Of a stretch of DNA of 48,469 bases, positions 29,803-39,623 are shown one piece after another (the stretch's first letter is position 1; every line of letters starts with the position of its first letter). Position numbers and translations under genes: made by a program. Under the pieces are notes generated by a model that saw only the letters and a list, made by a program, of their open reading frames with translations, was not told the DNA's origin and did no database searches. Origin of the DNA: a virus; the IMG/VR virus record IMGVR_UViG_3300032217_000958, positions 1-48,469 of that record; one strand, 5' to 3'.

Positions 29803-31635
29803 ATGGCTATACCCGTAGCGGGTCTTCGCGCTGGCCCAAGGTTTGGTGTCCTTGGAAAAGCATTCGGAGCAACCACTACATCTAAATCGGGTATAGCCAA
29901 TATTGGTGGTAGAGGTGCTGTTACAGTAATTGTAACTGTAACTCATAGCGTTTCAGTCAATATTAGTAGTAAGGTAACGCTTACACCAACTAAGCAACTT
30001 ACAAAGAATCCAGTTACCAACCTTAGCAGTAAGGTTACGATTACACCTATTGGTGTAGTCACAAAAACGGCAAGCGTACAGATCAGTAGTAAGGTAACTG
30101 CTACACCAGTTGCAACAATAACGCATCTAGGCGTTGCCTTACTTAGTTCTAAAGTAACATTAAATCCCGTAAAGCAACTGACTAAAAATCAGTCTGCAAA
30201 CTTGAGTTCAAAGGTTACTCTTGCTCCAGTTCAGTCGCTTACTAAAAATCAATCAGTAAACATTAGTAGTAAGGTTACGTTGACTCCTGTTCAGCAACTT
30301 ACTAAAAATCCTGTAGTTGGTATTAGTTCTAAAGTCACTGTTACGCCTATTAAAACACTGACTAAAAATCAGACAGTTAGTATTAGTAGCCGTGTAACAC
30401 TTACTCCTGATGGTCAAAAAAGTGGTAACCCAAACGGCGTAGCAAACATAAGTGGGCGAGCAACGGTTTCGCTTGTTGCTACAGTTACTCGTGTTGGAAT
30501 TGTTTCAATAAGCAGTAAGGTGACTCTTACTCCTACACAGCAACTTACAAAAAATCCTGTAGTAGGAATTAGTTCCAGAGTAACTCTTACTTCAATACAA
30601 GCACTTACTAAAAATCAATCAGTCAACATTAGTAGTCATGTAACGCTTACACCAAATGGACAGAAGTCAGGAAGTCCTACTGGTGTAGTTAATATGAGTG
30701 GGCGCGCAACGCTTACTCCTGTTGCTGTAAGAACGCAAACACCATCTGTTCAAATAAGCAGTCGTGTTACCGTCTCGCCCGTTGGCATTGTTGCATCAAC
30801 AAAAACAGGCGTAGTTAGCATAAGCAGTAAGGTAACTCTTACTCCTGTTGCTACAGTTGGGTCAATAAAAACTGCAATCGTCAATGCTTCTAGTAAAGTT
30901 ACACTTACTCCGTTTGGCGTAAAGACTATAACTACGAGTGTTTTACTCAGTAGTAAAGTAACTGTAAACCCAGTCAAGACGCTTACTAAAATTTCGATAG
31001 TTGGAATAAGCTCACGAGTAACACTTGGCCCTGTAGTCAAACAAACGTTTTTATTATCGGTACAAATCAGTAGCCGGGTAACTCTTACTGCAACGCCTGT
31101 TCCATTAGCTGTTGTTTGCACATGTCCTCCATGGCAAATAATAGATGAAACGTTATGTGGCTGGAAGTATGCAGCTGGATTAATAAGTGTTCAACCGTAT
31201 CCATTTCCGTTTACAATTCCGGTTTACAAGATATACGAACTTGCATTACCATTTGAAGCCAGTGTAGGTAATTGGACTGTAAATACTAGCGTTGTACCAA
31301 CGTATACAGTAGATCAAACTATTGCATCTACGTATAGCAAAACTGCTACGTTGCAAGCTAGTTTTACTGTCCCACAATCACTGACGTACTTATTTACCAA
31401 TAGTGGAACACTGGTTAATAATTGGTCACCGAGTACCATAAGTAATCCATCGTATATATTGCCATATACGTTGCCTATATTTAGATTGTATGACTTAGCC
31501 AGCATTCAGCCTATAAACACGTATACAGTAGCTCCGAATGCATCATGTAATTACGTCATCAATACAACGCAAGTATCTGTGTACAAACAAGAAGCATCAA
31601 GTGCAATACAATGGAGTCGAGGATCGTGTGACTAA
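29803..31635 (+). CDS. repeat-built tail fibre or adhesin-like protein
   Basis: A 610-residue protein. Residues 53 to about 432 consist of nineteen tandem repeats, most of exactly 20 residues with the pattern (N/S/G)ISS(K/R)VTLTPVxxLTKNxxV. A regular beta-solenoid or beta-helical stalk is the natural reading. The C-terminal 170 residues are different: a CTCPPW motif, then alternating aromatic/Pro/Thr strands (PFTIPVYKIYELALPF and LPYTLPIFRLYDLAS), ending RGSCD, with a few cysteines. This part may be the binding tip. No known adhesin family was recognised. The stop overlaps the hub gene by TAATG. Confidence 0.7.
   Translation: MAIPVAGLRAGPRFGVLGKAFGATTTSKSGIANIGGRGAVTVIVTVTHSVSVNISSKVTLTPTKQLTKNPVTNLSSKVTITPIGVVTKTASVQISSKVTATPVATITHLGVALLSSKVTLNPVKQLTKNQSANLSSKVTLAPVQSLTKNQSVNISSKVTLTPVQQLTKNPVVGISSKVTVTPIKTLTKNQTVSISSRVTLTPDGQKSGNPNGVANISGRATVSLVATVTRVGIVSISSKVTLTPTQQLTKNPVVGISSRVTLTSIQALTKNQSVNISSHVTLTPNGQKSGSPTGVVNMSGRATLTPVAVRTQTPSVQISSRVTVSPVGIVASTKTGVVSISSKVTLTPVATVGSIKTAIVNASSKVTLTPFGVKTITTSVLLSSKVTVNPVKTLTKISIVGISSRVTLGPVVKQTFLLSVQISSRVTLTATPVPLAVVCTCPPWQIIDETLCGWKYAAGLISVQPYPFPFTIPVYKIYELALPFEASVGNWTVNTSVVPTYTVDQTIASTYSKTATLQASFTVPQSLTYLFTNSGTLVNNWSPSTISNPSYILPYTLPIFRLYDLASIQPINTYTVAPNASCNYVINTTQVSVYKQEASSAIQWSRGSCD
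29959..31100 (+). repeat. in-frame 60-bp coding repeats (19 copies)
   Basis: Nineteen tandem units, mostly 60 bp (a few 66 bp because of GlyAsnPro- or ThrGly-type insertions), encoding the 20-residue unit above. Copies differ mainly at third codon positions; the cores AGTAGTAAGGT(T/A)AC and CTTACTAAAAATC recur. The high protein-level and lower DNA-level similarity shows selection on the repeat structure. Confidence 0.85.
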
Positions 31636-34600
31636 TGCCAGATAATTCTAGAAGTGCTGCTACAGTAAACCAACCTTACACATTTGGTGATAGGCGTTTT
31701 ATTGGTATTAATACCAACACACAACCAAGCTTACTTGAGGCCGGTCAGGTTCAAGACGCAGTCAATCTTTGGAATGATGGTGGTGCTTTAGTTGTACGTC
31801 CAGGCTGGCAAGCGCAGTTATCATCAGCTGAAGCTACGCCTATTTATCAAATGATCGCATACCGTAAAGGTAATAACGCTAGTAATGAAATCATATACGT
31901 TACTGGAACTTCTACTGGTGCGCAGATCAAAAAGTTTATCAAGGGTGGATCATCAAGTACTACGTTAGCAAGCATCACCGCTAATGCTGCAGACGTCAAA
32001 CTGATACAACATGGAAAGTACATCTATGGTGTACCTGGCAGCGCAGGGTTTAATATGTTTCGCACCGATGGTGTGACGTTTGACTACGTACCTTCATTGA
32101 AAGGCCCTATGAAAAATGGGCGAGATCTAATAACTCCATCAGCTACATCGACAACTATTCCCGTCAAAGCTATCACTGGAATATCATCTATTGATAATGA
32201 TGAAGCAGTGTCAACATTTGGCAATAAGTTCAATGTATCCACTGGTGAGTACGAGTTAATTACTAACACATCGACTGCGTTTGGTTATACCTTTGAAGGT
32301 GACACAGCTGGCAACGTCCCTGGGTCTCCATGGGTTACATCTGGTGGATCGACGTCAACCGTAAAAACCATCACTGGTATCACGTGGCATGGTGGTAAAG
32401 GATCAATTTCACCGTACGTGACCGGTTCATCTAACACTAAAGCTTTGCTTTTGGATGCCGGTGGAGACTTTATCTATGTTGATAAGACTGTCCCAGACCT
32501 GACATATGATGGCGTTACGTCTAAGGCTGGCTTGTTCTACTTTAAGTCAGTCATGTTTAACAATGACGCGCTTAGTGCGCCAAGGCAGCAGTCAGTATTA
32601 ATAACTGTAACTGGTTTGGATAGCGCAGGTACAGCAATTCCTGGCGCTGTGTTTACCCAGCTTGTTCAACCAGCTATTGGCACAAGTCCTACAGATTGGA
32701 AGAAAATTACAGCTGTTATTGACTTCCGTGCTTGGATAACACCGCTTAGTAAGGTGCGACTTAGGTTAGAGACCGGGAACTCTGCTCAAGGTACTTCAGA
32801 TGACAAGGGTATCTTGGTAGATAACATCTGTCTTTATGCTATGTGTCAAAACCTAACGTCAAAAGCTGATGACGTATTGAATAGCTCCAACATGCTTCCG
32901 ATTAGAGTACAGGAGCGCAATACTAGTGTTTTGCCAGCCGGAGCAGGTTATGTGAAAAACCTGGCTATTAGATTAAGTGGGTTTAGTTCTCCTGATAATG
33001 ACTGGTCTAACAAAGACTACGTTAGTATGAAGATGGACTTCCCAGATGCGCTAAAAGCTTCTCCTCCATACGTTTCGTTAGGTATAAAAAGTTCTGGGGC
33101 CACAGCTATCACTTGGTCTGGATTTGGCACGTATGACGCAACTAAAGGATACATGTCTTGGAACATCTATCCAATTGCGCAGGACAAGAGAACTAACGTT
33201 CAGTACGTTTATGTACGGTTGGAGCAAGACGTATCCACGTTAAACCACAATGACATCATCTTCAATATTGGAGAGCTTGTAGTCAATGGTCGCCTGACTT
33301 CGGATGCAACCTACGATTATCTATTTACTCGTTGGTATAGTTCAGATCAACCAAATCTTAGGCCGCCAACATATCGAGTAAACGATGTTAGTCAGACCGG
33401 TATGGAATCTGATGCGTCTAACTCGTCTAATGCTGTACTTGCAACAAAAGCGTTTAGCAGTATGTCTATCATCCTCAATCCGGATGAAAGCCTGCCGTAT
33501 GACATTCGGTACGACACTACAGAAATATCGCTTCAAGCCTCGTCGCCAACAGCATACTTTACTGCTGTCGTACCTGCAGTTAATCAGATTGATATTGTGT
33601 CATCGACAAGTGGGTCGTTTGTTTACAGGAACACAGGAGATTCAGCAGACATAACCTGTTCTATTGTTGCCAATACTCCATTCAAGGTAGATCCAGCAAA
33701 CGCCTTGTGGTACGGCAAGACTTTTACTGGAGATGCCAATACTGTCACATTTACAAACGGAATCTCTAGTATTGGTGGCACGTTTGATACAACTAGAATA
33801 TTAGTTAACTCAACAGTAAAGCTAACTACAACAGGATCACTTCCGACTAACTTTGCTATAAACACTGTTTACTATGTAGTCTCTGTGACGTCATCTATTT
33901 TGACGTTATCAGCCACAAAAGGTGGTACGCCTATAATCGCTGGATCAATTCCTAGTGGTACTCACACTATGACTGGCCAGGTCTCTACGATTTACATGCG
34001 GCATTCTGTCCCATGGGGAACGTTTGGTACGAAGTCAGTCTCTATTGTTAGTGGTAACGTTTTGATTACGGTGGCTAACCAATTTAGAGCTGGTGATCCG
34101 GTAACGTTTACGATTACAGTCGGCAACATTACAGCTAACATCACGTATTACGTTATTGCTACGGGGTTGTCAAAAGAACAGTTCAGCATATCTTCCACCT
34201 ATGGTGGGACAGTTCTGACTCCATCGGCTAGTGGAACGACAACACTAAACATACATCCACAGTATAGCCATGCTCTTGTCTACCGACGTAGTACAACGGT
34301 GTTTACCGACGGAAGATACAGACTTATAGCTGTAGTTCCATTGGATGCAGCAATCACTGGTACTAAGTGGACTAGTTCGTTTACAAGTAAAACTAACGGC
34401 AACGCTACATGGAACATGATTAGCATAGCTGATAATGTTCCTGATGGAGACTTGTTCTATGAGGGAGCGCCCTATGACCAGGGTCAGATCTACCAACAAG
34501 GACGCGATCCGATGCCGTCGGGAGCTTCCTGTATTGCAGTACACCAGAATCGCCTCTGGGTCGTCAAAGAGAACACGGTTTATGCGTCCTGGATCCTCGA

Positions 34601-35957
34601 CGTGCAAAACGAGTTTGCGGTCTACAGCACCTGGGTTCCGGACTTTAATGACCCCTCCCACACGTACAAGGGAACGTCGTTTACCATCTCCTCAAAAGAC
34701 GATAACGAAAAAGTAGTTGCTTTGTTGCCGTACGGTGGCGACAACATGGTTATGAGTAACAGCTCGACAGCTGTTATGCTAGTCCTTAGAGAGAACAGTG
34801 TCTTACCGTTACTCGGTTACGATCCATCTACGTTTACGATTCAGGCTATGATTCGTGAGCCATCCTCTGGATGCATTGCACCGAATGCTGCAATCAGTAT
34901 TGCTGGTCGTCTACTGTGGCAGACACCAGTTGGTATGGTTGAGTTCAACGATGGTGTTATTGAACAGCGTTCAACTGAACTTCGTAAGATGTTGTCACTG
35001 GATAAATCAATGAGCGCCCCTGACTTAGATAATGCTGCTTATAGGAGAATCACCTATGCATTACATAATCAAAGGCTGTATATATTTGCTCCTGGTGTGG
35101 GTGATGTTATAGCGACTAGTACTGACCCGCAATCAGCAAACACCTATGTGTATGTGTTTGATTTCCGTACGATGGGTTGGACTCGTTGGCGTCCTCTTCG
35201 TAACGCAGCAAATACTGACTACATTAGGTTTACCGACGGTATAGCTATGTCAGCCGGCAATGACACTCAAGAGTTTTACGCTGCTGGTCATGACGGTAAT
35301 TCTGGTCAGATTTACAAACTGACAGGCACACGTGATCGCGGAACTGGTGGGACGGTTGCTGATATTCCATGGAGTATGCTAACTAGGCAGCACGGTCAAA
35401 CATATTCTGAAGGCATTGCTTACTATAACCTCAATCGCGTGTCGCAAGTTGACTTACATTACGCTAATAACTACGTAACCGTGTTGTCAAAATTCACAGC
35501 TAGTTCAACAACTATTACTGGTGACAATGACTTTGTTGTAGATGACACGCTGGTTTACGATTCAACTATTGGTAACGTAACGGTCAATACTACGTATTAC
35601 GTCATTGCGCGTACCAACACTACATACCAGATAAGTACATCAGCTGGCGGGACAGCAGTGACGCCTAGTGTAACTGGATACCGTATAGCAACGTCAGGTG
35701 TATCTCAATCTGTTGCATGGTCGGTGCAAAACCAGATGGGCGTATACGCTGCTGCAGGTAATCCATTAGGTATATCAACAGGGTCTACATGGACGTTCCC
35801 TGCTGGTGTCAATAGACCTGTTGCTATACGTGCTGTTTCACGCGATGTACTGGCGCCTCTGTTTCAAATAGCGTTGTCTGGTACTACTCGTACACCAATG
35901 AAATTACTTGGTGTGCATATACATGCACTTGATGCAAGAATTGCGAGAGTTAACTAA
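31635..35957 (+). CDS. large tail hub / nozzle-like protein
   Basis: A 1440-residue protein. The N-terminus (RRFIGINTNTQPSLLEAGQVQDAVNLWNDGG) is typical of proteins that dock at the tail centre. From about residue 960 the sequence looks like the beta-propeller of podovirus nozzle proteins: AVHQNRLWVVKENTVYAS, FTISSKDDNEKVVALLPYGG, MLVLREN, ITYALHNQRLYIFAPG. Three YYV-type beta-modules (about 700-781, 802-874, 1281-1356) are inserted. It would form the tail channel and attach fibres. Overlaps the previous and next genes by TAATG. The match to T7 gp12-like nozzles is by architecture, not by close sequence. Confidence 0.65.
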   Translation: MPDNSRSAATVNQPYTFGDRRFIGINTNTQPSLLEAGQVQDAVNLWNDGGALVVRPGWQAQLSSAEATPIYQMIAYRKGNNASNEIIYVTGTSTGAQIKKFIKGGSSSTTLASITANAADVKLIQHGKYIYGVPGSAGFNMFRTDGVTFDYVPSLKGPMKNGRDLITPSATSTTIPVKAITGISSIDNDEAVSTFGNKFNVSTGEYELITNTSTAFGYTFEGDTAGNVPGSPWVTSGGSTSTVKTITGITWHGGKGSISPYVTGSSNTKALLLDAGGDFIYVDKTVPDLTYDGVTSKAGLFYFKSVMFNNDALSAPRQQSVLITVTGLDSAGTAIPGAVFTQLVQPAIGTSPTDWKKITAVIDFRAWITPLSKVRLRLETGNSAQGTSDDKGILVDNICLYAMCQNLTSKADDVLNSSNMLPIRVQERNTSVLPAGAGYVKNLAIRLSGFSSPDNDWSNKDYVSMKMDFPDALKASPPYVSLGIKSSGATAITWSGFGTYDATKGYMSWNIYPIAQDKRTNVQYVYVRLEQDVSTLNHNDIIFNIGELVVNGRLTSDATYDYLFTRWYSSDQPNLRPPTYRVNDVSQTGMESDASNSSNAVLATKAFSSMSIILNPDESLPYDIRYDTTEISLQASSPTAYFTAVVPAVNQIDIVSSTSGSFVYRNTGDSADITCSIVANTPFKVDPANALWYGKTFTGDANTVTFTNGISSIGGTFDTTRILVNSTVKLTTTGSLPTNFAINTVYYVVSVTSSILTLSATKGGTPIIAGSIPSGTHTMTGQVSTIYMRHSVPWGTFGTKSVSIVSGNVLITVANQFRAGDPVTFTITVGNITANITYYVIATGLSKEQFSISSTYGGTVLTPSASGTTTLNIHPQYSHALVYRRSTTVFTDGRYRLIAVVPLDAAITGTKWTSSFTSKTNGNATWNMISIADNVPDGDLFYEGAPYDQGQIYQQGRDPMPSGASCIAVHQNRLWVVKENTVYASWILDVQNEFAVYSTWVPDFNDPSHTYKGTSFTISSKDDNEKVVALLPYGGDNMVMSNSSTAVMLVLRENSVLPLLGYDPSTFTIQAMIREPSSGCIAPNAAISIAGRLLWQTPVGMVEFNDGVIEQRSTELRKMLSLDKSMSAPDLDNAAYRRITYALHNQRLYIFAPGVGDVIATSTDPQSANTYVYVFDFRTMGWTRWRPLRNAANTDYIRFTDGIAMSAGNDTQEFYAAGHDGNSGQIYKLTGTRDRGTGGTVADIPWSMLTRQHGQTYSEGIAYYNLNRVSQVDLHYANNYVTVLSKFTASSTTITGDNDFVVDDTLVYDSTIGNVTVNTTYYVIARTNTTYQISTSAGGTAVTPSVTGYRIATSGVSQSVAWSVQNQMGVYAAAGNPLGISTGSTWTFPAGVNRPVAIRAVSRDVLAPLFQIALSGTTRTPMKLLGVHIHALDARIARVN

Positions 35958-36391
35958 TGTCTATAGTTCCACCAACGGGCGGAGAGCCACCAGATTCCAT
36001 ACCAATTGGTGGAATTATGCCTGGAGTGTCAATGATTACCATTGATGACGGTGTCGAGTACGGTGTACAGATACCTCCCTACACTCCGTCTAACTACAAG
36101 ATATATGAAGTCACAGCTAGTATTAGCTTGGAGGAAGGTTCTACGTTCGTCATCATGGACGCTACCTCTGCAGCTGCAGTGGTTACGTTACCTAGATCTG
36201 GAGCGGCTGTTGGTAAACTTGTAGTTGTGGTAAAGAAAGATTCTTCAGCTAACGCAGTTACTTTTGCTGTCCAGACTGGCGACACGTTATACATGCAGTC
36301 TGGATTCACTGGATTAACAACGCAGTATTCAGCAGCTACGTTCATAGGCATTAATTCAGAGACAACTTACGCTTGGTACAAGGTGGCATAA
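35957..36391 (+). CDS. small tail protein
   Basis: A 144-residue protein with a Pro/Gly-rich N-terminus (VPPTGGEPPDSIPIGGIMPG) and a beta-rich remainder (FVIMDATSAAAVVTLPRSG, VVVVKKDSSANAVTFAV), the pattern of short fibre or tail-tip domains that close on themselves as a trimeric jelly-roll. No catalytic motif. Overlaps its neighbours by TAATG. A tail-fibre chaperone or head-fibre like protein is possible; the sequence gives no decisive evidence. Confidence 0.55.
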   Translation: MSIVPPTGGEPPDSIPIGGIMPGVSMITIDDGVEYGVQIPPYTPSNYKIYEVTASISLEEGSTFVIMDATSAAAVVTLPRSGAAVGKLVVVVKKDSSANAVTFAVQTGDTLYMQSGFTGLTTQYSAATFIGINSETTYAWYKVA

Positions 36392-37761
36392 TGGCTAACG
36401 AATACGGTGGATATGGTTTTGATGAAAACGGATTTGTACTTCCTAGTCAGAATCCTTACCAGTATGGTGGAAATCAAGGCGGTGGACAGGTCAGCTTAAA
36501 CCCTAACCCAGGCGCGACTTACGGTAGAGGAATGGGCGCTTATGGACGTCTAGGTAAGTGGGCGGGTAAAAGTCCTTGGAATTCCATGGGGCTTACGGCT
36601 GGAATGGATATGCTTGCTGGTGGAGATCCACGTAAAGCACTCATGGGTTCTGCCATGGGTACAGCCAAAAATGAACTCCTTAAGTACGGCCTAAAGCAAG
36701 GCTTAGGAACTGCTCTTGGTGGACAAGCTCTAGGTGCGCTTGGTGGGCCACTAGGTATGGCAGCTATGGCAGCTGCTCCTTTCCTTATTAAGGGCATAAG
36801 TGGAGGCATTGGAAAGCTTTTCGGTCACGGACACAAAGACCCATCTGCGCAACAACTTGCTATGGGTGATGCAAAAGCCGGCCTAAATAACATGCGTGGT
36901 ACTTACGGGACTGATATGAGTACCGGCCAGCAGATGCTGGATAAATACAACCCGATGATGGAAGCGCAGATCTCGCGACTAAACGATCTATCTTCCCGTG
37001 GGCTTTCTAGTGATTACGCTACGCGCGCACAAGCGCAAGCCGCTCAGTTTTCTCAAGCTGGAGCCGATAAGGCTATGGCTGGTCTACGCGGCGCCGCTGG
37101 CCTTATGGGTGGTGGTAACTTGCTTGGCCGTGCAGCTCAAGTACAGCAAGGTTTGGCGCAAGGCGCAGCGCAAGGCGCATATGGTCTTGCACAGCAAGAT
37201 CTTGCTATGCAGCCGCAGTACATTAATGCCCTTCAAGGAATGATTGGTAACCAGGTTAATCGTGGGCAAAGCTTGTTTAATCAAGGACGCTCCGGAATGA
37301 TGGGTATAGACCAGCAAATGTACAACCTCAACGCACAGGAGAAGGCTCGTGCGGATGCGATGTCTCAGAATAATCGAGATCGTGAAGCTATGGCGCTTGG
37401 CGGCATCGCTAACCTTGCCGGCACTGCGATGGGTATGGAGCAGTCACGTGGTCAGTTTAATGACATGATGAACCTGTACGGAGATGGTGCTGGCGTGAAA
37501 AAAATGGGTGATGGGTTTATGAATCAAGGCCCTATTGAGCAAGCTCCTGATTTCGGAGGCGTTGGTTTAAACCCACAAGGTAATTACGATGTCCAGGCTG
37601 GTGCTGGATCAGGTTTTAGGCCTGAAATTTCAGGTGGAATACCTGAGCTACCATATCAAATGCAAGTGCCTGGACTATTTAGGAACTCAGGCCCAAGATT
37701 CCCAGGACAGAGGCAACCCGTTACAGGGACAAGGCTTCCAGTATCTGGTTATAGATTGTAG
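36391..37761 (+). CDS. putative internal/ejection protein, Gly/Gln-rich
   Basis: A 456-residue protein with a Tyr/Gly-rich N-terminus, a Gly/Ala-rich hydrophobic segment around residues 105-145 (LGGPLGMAAMAAAPFLIKGI) long enough to insert into a membrane, and a long Gln/Ala/Met-rich helical part (about 185-330, for example AAQVQQGLAQGAAQGAYGLAQQDLAMQPQ, in parts). This layout fits T7 gp14-like proteins that are ejected to form a channel in the cell envelope. The ATG at 36391 is chosen because the TAATG overlap is the rule in this cluster; a TTG 18 bp upstream is less likely. Confidence 0.55.
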   Translation: MANEYGGYGFDENGFVLPSQNPYQYGGNQGGGQVSLNPNPGATYGRGMGAYGRLGKWAGKSPWNSMGLTAGMDMLAGGDPRKALMGSAMGTAKNELLKYGLKQGLGTALGGQALGALGGPLGMAAMAAAPFLIKGISGGIGKLFGHGHKDPSAQQLAMGDAKAGLNNMRGTYGTDMSTGQQMLDKYNPMMEAQISRLNDLSSRGLSSDYATRAQAQAAQFSQAGADKAMAGLRGAAGLMGGGNLLGRAAQVQQGLAQGAAQGAYGLAQQDLAMQPQYINALQGMIGNQVNRGQSLFNQGRSGMMGIDQQMYNLNAQEKARADAMSQNNRDREAMALGGIANLAGTAMGMEQSRGQFNDMMNLYGDGAGVKKMGDGFMNQGPIEQAPDFGGVGLNPQGNYDVQAGAGSGFRPEISGGIPELPYQMQVPGLFRNSGPRFPGQRQPVTGTRLPVSGYRL

Positions 37762-37768
37762 GTAAATT

Positions 37769-39595
37769 ATGGCTGTATCAAGTGGTTTGGCTAAAGTCTT
37801 TACCGGTCTAGGCACCGGTTACCTTAACGCTCTGAATCAAGGACGCCGAGAGCGCTCGACCATGTTTACGAACATGCAGCGCGTCAAAAGTGATAAGCAA
37901 CGCAATGCGCTTGAGTCACTAAAGCTTGGCTTACTACAAGATGAGTCTGCACGTAAATCTGCAGCTGACGAAGATCAAACAAAGTATCAGCAACAACTCG
38001 CGCGAAACTCTATGATTGGTCAAGCTAATACAATTATTGCGCCTTACATCAAACAAGCATTTGAAACTGATGATCCAGATCAACAATACACGGCTATCAA
38101 TACTGCACGGCAAGTATTAAAACGTGTAGCTGGCGCGGGGCCAGGTCGGGAGTATGGTCTTTCAGAGGAAGATATTGATGGAATGCTGGCATTGCCTGGC
38201 GCCCCTATGCAAGGCGTCATGGAAAAGGGGCTTGTTCCAGGCGCACAAATCCAACAACCAACTGGCGGAATGGTAGGTCAAATCCTTCCTTACAGTGAAG
38301 CCATGAAGAATGAGCCTGACCCGTCTTTAATTACTAAACAGCAGTCTGTCCTTGGCCAGAATCAAAGGACTGGTAATTTTCTTACTGGTCAACGCATGAA
38401 CTTGACTCCACAGCAAAGTTCCATGGCTGGTATTTATGGGCCACCAAATATTCAAGGCCCAGATCAAGAAGACCGCGCTATGCAGAAAGCTGTATGGCAG
38501 ATGCCATCTACTCCTGCATACAAGCGGCCAGCTGGTCAACCATTTGTTCCTCCTACTGATGTTGTTGCTTATGGTGAGCGCGCGCCTAAGGAAGGCCTAG
38601 TTCCTGCTACAGCTAAATACGGGTTAGGCACAATCAAGTCCGCTAACGTAGATAAGACGTTAGCGGGCGTGGATCTAGCTAAAGCAAAGACCAAAGATAT
38701 CACTGAGAAGATGAGTCCTTCCATCAGGTTGATTGAGCAAAAAATCGTCTCAATGAAAGCCAATGATGCAACAAAAGCATACCTAGCTAAGTTTGCTGGT
38801 TTAAAAGCGCAGATTGCACAAGACCGTTTGCAAATTGCACAGATGATGGAAGACGGTCGAATGACTCGTTGGGCTGGCAACCTTAAACAACGTGGTAGGG
38901 AATTTAACTTCAAAGAAGATGCTAACGTACAAGGTGTTATTCAGCGTGGCATGGACACAATGAATAACTTTAGGACTACTATTCAAGTGGGTACTAAAGC
39001 ATATAGCGACCTGATGAATAATCAGGCCATTAAACCTGATGACAGGAAGATTCAAGCTAAAGCTATTCTAGACACAGTCAATGAAACTGAACGAATGGCT
39101 GGTATCTATTACAACTGGATTACAGCTGAAACTGGTGACGTTGGTGAGATAAACGCAATTCGTGCAAACGCTATTTATGGTCATAAGTTAGCAACTGATT
39201 TTCTAAAACGGTATCCAAACGATCCAGATGCAAAACGTGTATACGACGCAAGTGCAAAACGTGCATACAATCCATCTGCATCCGCAATGCCAGGAACTAC
39301 CCACGGTGTAAAGTATGGGCAAGGTATTGGTTATCAAGAAGATATGTCTAATGAAACTGGAGATTACCTTTTAAGTAATGTTCCAGAATTTCAAGGTGGG
39401 CCAGATTCAGCCGGTGCATTGCCTGGTATTACTCCACGCGCTACAACTGGTAGTGGCCGTCGGCCTGGGCCTAGTCCTGTACAGCCACCCAAGCCTACGC
39501 CGCCACAGCCACCAACTAAACCTAATGCTACAAAACCAGTCACTGTTGATCCGGCTGACTGGGCAAGTAAATGGCGTAGTCGTATTACCAAATAA
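37769..39595 (+). CDS. putative internal/ejection protein, helical
   Basis: A 608-residue soluble helical protein rich in Gln, Lys, Ala and Met. N-terminal helices (FTGLGTGYLNALNQGRRER, QQQLARNSMIGQANTI), a middle with a Gly/Pro linker (about 130-280) and a second helical part (about 290-500), then a Pro/Gly/Lys tail (PVQPPKPTPPQPPTKP). This resembles gp15-type internal core proteins by position and composition; no sequence family recognised. It comes 7 bp after the upstream stop and 28 bp before the giant gene. Confidence 0.55.
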   Translation: MAVSSGLAKVFTGLGTGYLNALNQGRRERSTMFTNMQRVKSDKQRNALESLKLGLLQDESARKSAADEDQTKYQQQLARNSMIGQANTIIAPYIKQAFETDDPDQQYTAINTARQVLKRVAGAGPGREYGLSEEDIDGMLALPGAPMQGVMEKGLVPGAQIQQPTGGMVGQILPYSEAMKNEPDPSLITKQQSVLGQNQRTGNFLTGQRMNLTPQQSSMAGIYGPPNIQGPDQEDRAMQKAVWQMPSTPAYKRPAGQPFVPPTDVVAYGERAPKEGLVPATAKYGLGTIKSANVDKTLAGVDLAKAKTKDITEKMSPSIRLIEQKIVSMKANDATKAYLAKFAGLKAQIAQDRLQIAQMMEDGRMTRWAGNLKQRGREFNFKEDANVQGVIQRGMDTMNNFRTTIQVGTKAYSDLMNNQAIKPDDRKIQAKAILDTVNETERMAGIYYNWITAETGDVGEINAIRANAIYGHKLATDFLKRYPNDPDAKRVYDASAKRAYNPSASAMPGTTHGVKYGQGIGYQEDMSNETGDYLLSNVPEFQGGPDSAGALPGITPRATTGSGRRPGPSPVQPPKPTPPQPPTKPNATKPVTVDPADWASKWRSRITK

Positions 39596-39611
39596 GTATT
39601 ACGCTAGTCGG

Positions 39612-39617
39612 TAGAAT
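39612..39617 (+). promoter_or_regulatory. possible -10 box before the giant gene
   Basis: TAGAAT ends exactly 6 nt before the ATG at 39624, as at the other leaderless starts. A GGAG lies only 2 nt from the ATG, which is too close to work well as a ribosome site, so a leaderless start is the more coherent reading. No good -35. Confidence 0.4.
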
Positions 39618-39623
39618 GGAGAT

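Noticed and set aside
29959-31100. CRISPR array.
   Set aside because: The 60-bp units are in-frame coding repeats with drift at third positions and no spacer/repeat alternation.
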